This document shows positions 14,707 to 16,309 of a DNA stretch of 16,309 bases, in pieces. The notes beneath the pieces are model-generated. The model was not told where the DNA came from, did no database searches, and saw only the letters and a program-made list of their open reading frames with translations. The stretch spans positions 1-16,309 of the forward strand of contig UQVQ01000009.1 of the NCBI GenBank assembly GCA_900544595.1. The letters are read 5' to 3'. Each line of letters begins with the position of its first letter. The stretch's first letter is position 1. Origin of the DNA: an uncultured Bacillota bacterium (lineage in GTDB: Bacteria > Bacillota > Clostridia > Christensenellales > UBA1242). Position numbers and translations under genes: made by a program.

Positions 14707-14735
14707 ATTCTATATTGTTTTAACGTGTTTGTCAA
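14707..14735 (-). promoter_or_regulatory. tRNA-Gln promoter
   Basis: On the minus strand, perfect -35 TTGACA (14735-14730), 17-bp spacer and -10 TAGAAT (14712-14707), 11 bp before the tRNA 5' end. Confidence 0.8.
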
Positions 14736-14772
14736 TAAAAAATCAAACTTTTTTCAAACTTTTTTGCTTTTT

Positions 14773-14797
14773 CACTTGCAAGCCGCCCTTTCAAGTG
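14773..14797. promoter_or_regulatory. Operator-like inverted repeat across the typA promoter
   Basis: Arms cacttgcaag (14773-14782) and ctttcaagtg (14788-14797) pair at 9 of 10 positions around a 5-bp centre. The repeat covers the -35 box and most of the spacer of the typA promoter, where a repressor would block RNA polymerase. No known operator family is recognised. Confidence 0.45.
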
Positions 14798-14804
14798 TTA
14801 TACT
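14776..14804 (+). promoter_or_regulatory. typA promoter
   Basis: -35 TTGCAA (14776-14781), 17-bp spacer, -10 TATACT (14799-14804) with the extended -10 TG at 14796-14797. The expected transcript leader is about 54 nt. Confidence 0.8.
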
Positions 14805-14864
14805 CGATAAGTCTTAATTATATAAATAATAAATTAGGTTAAAATTAACGAAGGAAAACAATAT

Positions 14865-16309
14865 ATGACAAACGAAAAAATTAGAAACATTGCAATAATT
14901 GCCCACGTTGACCACGGCAAAACCTCTCTTGTTAACGAGCTTTTGAAACAAGGGAATGTTTTTCATGAAAACCAAGTTGTTGAAGACCGAGTTATGGATT
15001 CAAACGCTTTGGAGCGCGAACGCGGAATCACAATCCTTTCAAAGAACGCAAGTTGCATGTATAAAGGAATTAAAATTAATGTTGTCGACACCCCAGGACA
15101 CGCGGATTTCGGCGGCGAAGTTGAACGTGTTTTAAAAATGGTTGACGGCGTTTTGCTTGTTGTTGATGCTTTTGAAGGTTCAATGCCTCAAACACGTTTC
15201 GTTTTGGAAAAAGCGCTTGCTCTTAACTTAAAAGTTATTGTTGTTATTAACAAAATCGACAAGCCAGACGCAAGAATTTCCGAAGTTCAAGACGAAATTT
15301 TGGAACTTTTCTTAGACCTTGACGCAAATGAAGACCAACTTAACAGTCCATTTGTTTATTGCTCCGCTCGCCAAGGCCACGCAAGTTTAGACCCAAACAA
15401 GTTTGGAACCGACATGAAACCACTTTTTGAAACAATCATTTCCCACATTCCAGCTCCAAGCGGCGACGAATCGAAACCTTTCAAAATGCTTATTTCTTCC
15501 GCCGAACACAACGACTTTGTTGGGCGTCTTGTTATTGGTAAAATTGCGCAAGGAACAGCAAAAGTTGGCGACAGTGTTGTTGTAACAAACTATCACGAAG
15601 AAAGAAACATTAAAGGGAAAATTGTTCAACTTTTTGAATTTGTTGGACTTAAACGCGTTCCTTTGGAACTTGGAAAAGCAGGCGACATTGTTTGCATTGC
15701 TGGAATTGAACAAGCACAAATTGGCGACACTGTTTGCTCCCCTCTCGACACAACCCCAATTGAGTTCGTCCAAATTGACAAACCAACCGTTGAAATGACT
15801 TTTATGGTTAACAACAGTCCTTTTGCAGGGAAAGAAGGAAAATTTGTAACAAGCCGTCACCTTCGCGAAAGACTTTATAAAGAAGCCGTTAAAGACCTTT
15901 CTCTTCGCGTTTCCGACACTTCTTCAACCGAAGCATTCACAGTTTGCGGCCGAGGCGAAATGCATCTTTCAATTTTAATTGAAAATATGCGACGCGACGG
16001 ATATGAATTCCAAGTTTCAATGCCAAGAGTTTTGTTCTTGGAAGAAAACGGGAAGAAACTTGAACCAATGGACCTTTTAACAATTGACGTTCCTGCCGAT
16101 TGCGTTGGAACAATTATGAACAAAATGGGAACAAGAAAAGGCGAATTGATTCAAATGAACGACCATAATTCAAGAATGAAAATGGAATTCAAAATTCCAG
16201 AACGCGGACTTTTTGGGTTTAAGTCGGAATTCTTAACCGACACTCGCGGCGAAGGAATTATGGCATCTGTTTTCAGTGGCTATGAAGAATATAAAGGTCC
16301 AATCAAACG
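14865..16309 (+). CDS. typA: GTP-binding protein TypA/BipA, 3'-truncated by the window
   Basis: 481 codons are present and the frame is still open at the window end; the family is about 610 residues, so roughly 130 are missing. TypA/BipA is a ribosome-binding translational GTPase related to EF-G, involved in ribosome assembly and stress or low-temperature growth. G motifs: AHVDHGKT (13-20), RGITI (53-57), DTPGHADF (75-82), NKID (129-132), and CSARQG for G5. After the G domain come the EF-Tu-like beta domain, an EF-G III-like domain (FVTSRHLRERL, GRGEMHLSILIENMRRDGYEF) and the start of the BipA-specific C-terminal region (RMKMEFKIPERGLFGFKSEFLTDTRGEGIM). AAGGA lies 9 bases before the ATG. Confidence 0.97.
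   Translation, partial: MTNEKIRNIAIIAHVDHGKTSLVNELLKQGNVFHENQVVEDRVMDSNALERERGITILSKNASCMYKGIKINVVDTPGHADFGGEVERVLKMVDGVLLVVDAFEGSMPQTRFVLEKALALNLKVIVVINKIDKPDARISEVQDEILELFLDLDANEDQLNSPFVYCSARQGHASLDPNKFGTDMKPLFETIISHIPAPSGDESKPFKMLISSAEHNDFVGRLVIGKIAQGTAKVGDSVVVTNYHEERNIKGKIVQLFEFVGLKRVPLELGKAGDIVCIAGIEQAQIGDTVCSPLDTTPIEFVQIDKPTVEMTFMVNNSPFAGKEGKFVTSRHLRERLYKEAVKDLSLRVSDTSSTEAFTVCGRGEMHLSILIENMRRDGYEFQVSMPRVLFLEENGKKLEPMDLLTIDVPADCVGTIMNKMGTRKGELIQMNDHNSRMKMEFKIPERGLFGFKSEFLTDTRGEGIMASVFSGYEEYKGPIK

Noticed and set aside
14744..14765. Tandem caaactttttt (two 11-bp copies) between the tRNA-Gln and typA promoters, considered as an operator
   Set aside because: T-rich low-complexity sequence in an AT-rich gap; no symmetry and no overlap with a promoter box.
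1..16309. CRISPR array, transposon, prophage integrase or rRNA
   Set aside because: No regularly spaced repeats, transposase/integrase frames or rRNA-like sequence were found on either strand.

Overview
The window comes from a low-GC, anaerobic Firmicutes (Bacillota) type bacterium, most likely an uncultured gut Clostridia-like lineage. This rests on a CIRCE-controlled hrcA-grpE-dnaK-dnaJ operon, an [FeFe]-hydrogenase-like protein, rubrerythrin, a Gram-positive-type (short) DnaK, plsY next to der, sigma-A-like promoters with 17-bp spacers, and a large secreted-type protein built from InlB B-repeats and BspA/DUF285 repeats. TGA is used as a stop (hrcA, plsY) and Trp is TGG, so this is not a Mycoplasma-code organism despite the DUF285 repeats. 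No exact taxon can be read from the sequence.

Layout. (1) 1-2846, plus strand: the 3' part of a giant mosaic surface protein gene whose start lies outside the window, closed by a 22-bp hairpin terminator. (2) 3001-8159, minus strand: the heat-shock operon, read from a sigma-A promoter plus CIRCE operator at 8100-8159 through hrcA, grpE, dnaK, an inserted cysteine hydrolase gene and dnaJ, ending in a hairpin that contains the dnaJ stop codon. (3) 8352-10141: a small accessory-looking island between two hairpin terminators. It has a plus-strand XRE regulator, and convergent to it a two-gene minus-strand cassette: a 97-aa protein with an HxH motif and a 416-aa DUF4417/zinc-ribbon protein. (4) 10217-14368, minus strand: an apparent operon der - plsY - [FeFe]-hydrogenase-like - rubrerythrin, with gaps of 0-14 bp and a terminator right after rubrerythrin. 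(5) 14362-14735: tRNA-His (plus) and tRNA-Gln (minus), convergent, each with its own promoter and terminator. (6) 14776-16309: the promoter and first 481 codons of typA/bipA, running off the window.

Functionally, the core genes serve protein folding under stress (DnaK/DnaJ/GrpE under HrcA), ribosome assembly or translation (Der, TypA/BipA, tRNAs), phospholipid synthesis (PlsY) and anaerobic redox and peroxide handling (hydrogenase-like protein, rubrerythrin). The most unusual parts are the HxH/DUF4417 pair in the island, a cysteine-rich N-terminus on GrpE, the hydrolase gene between dnaK and dnaJ, substituted H-cluster motifs in the hydrogenase, a LamG-like domain nested inside an InlB repeat, and an inverted repeat lying across the typA promoter.
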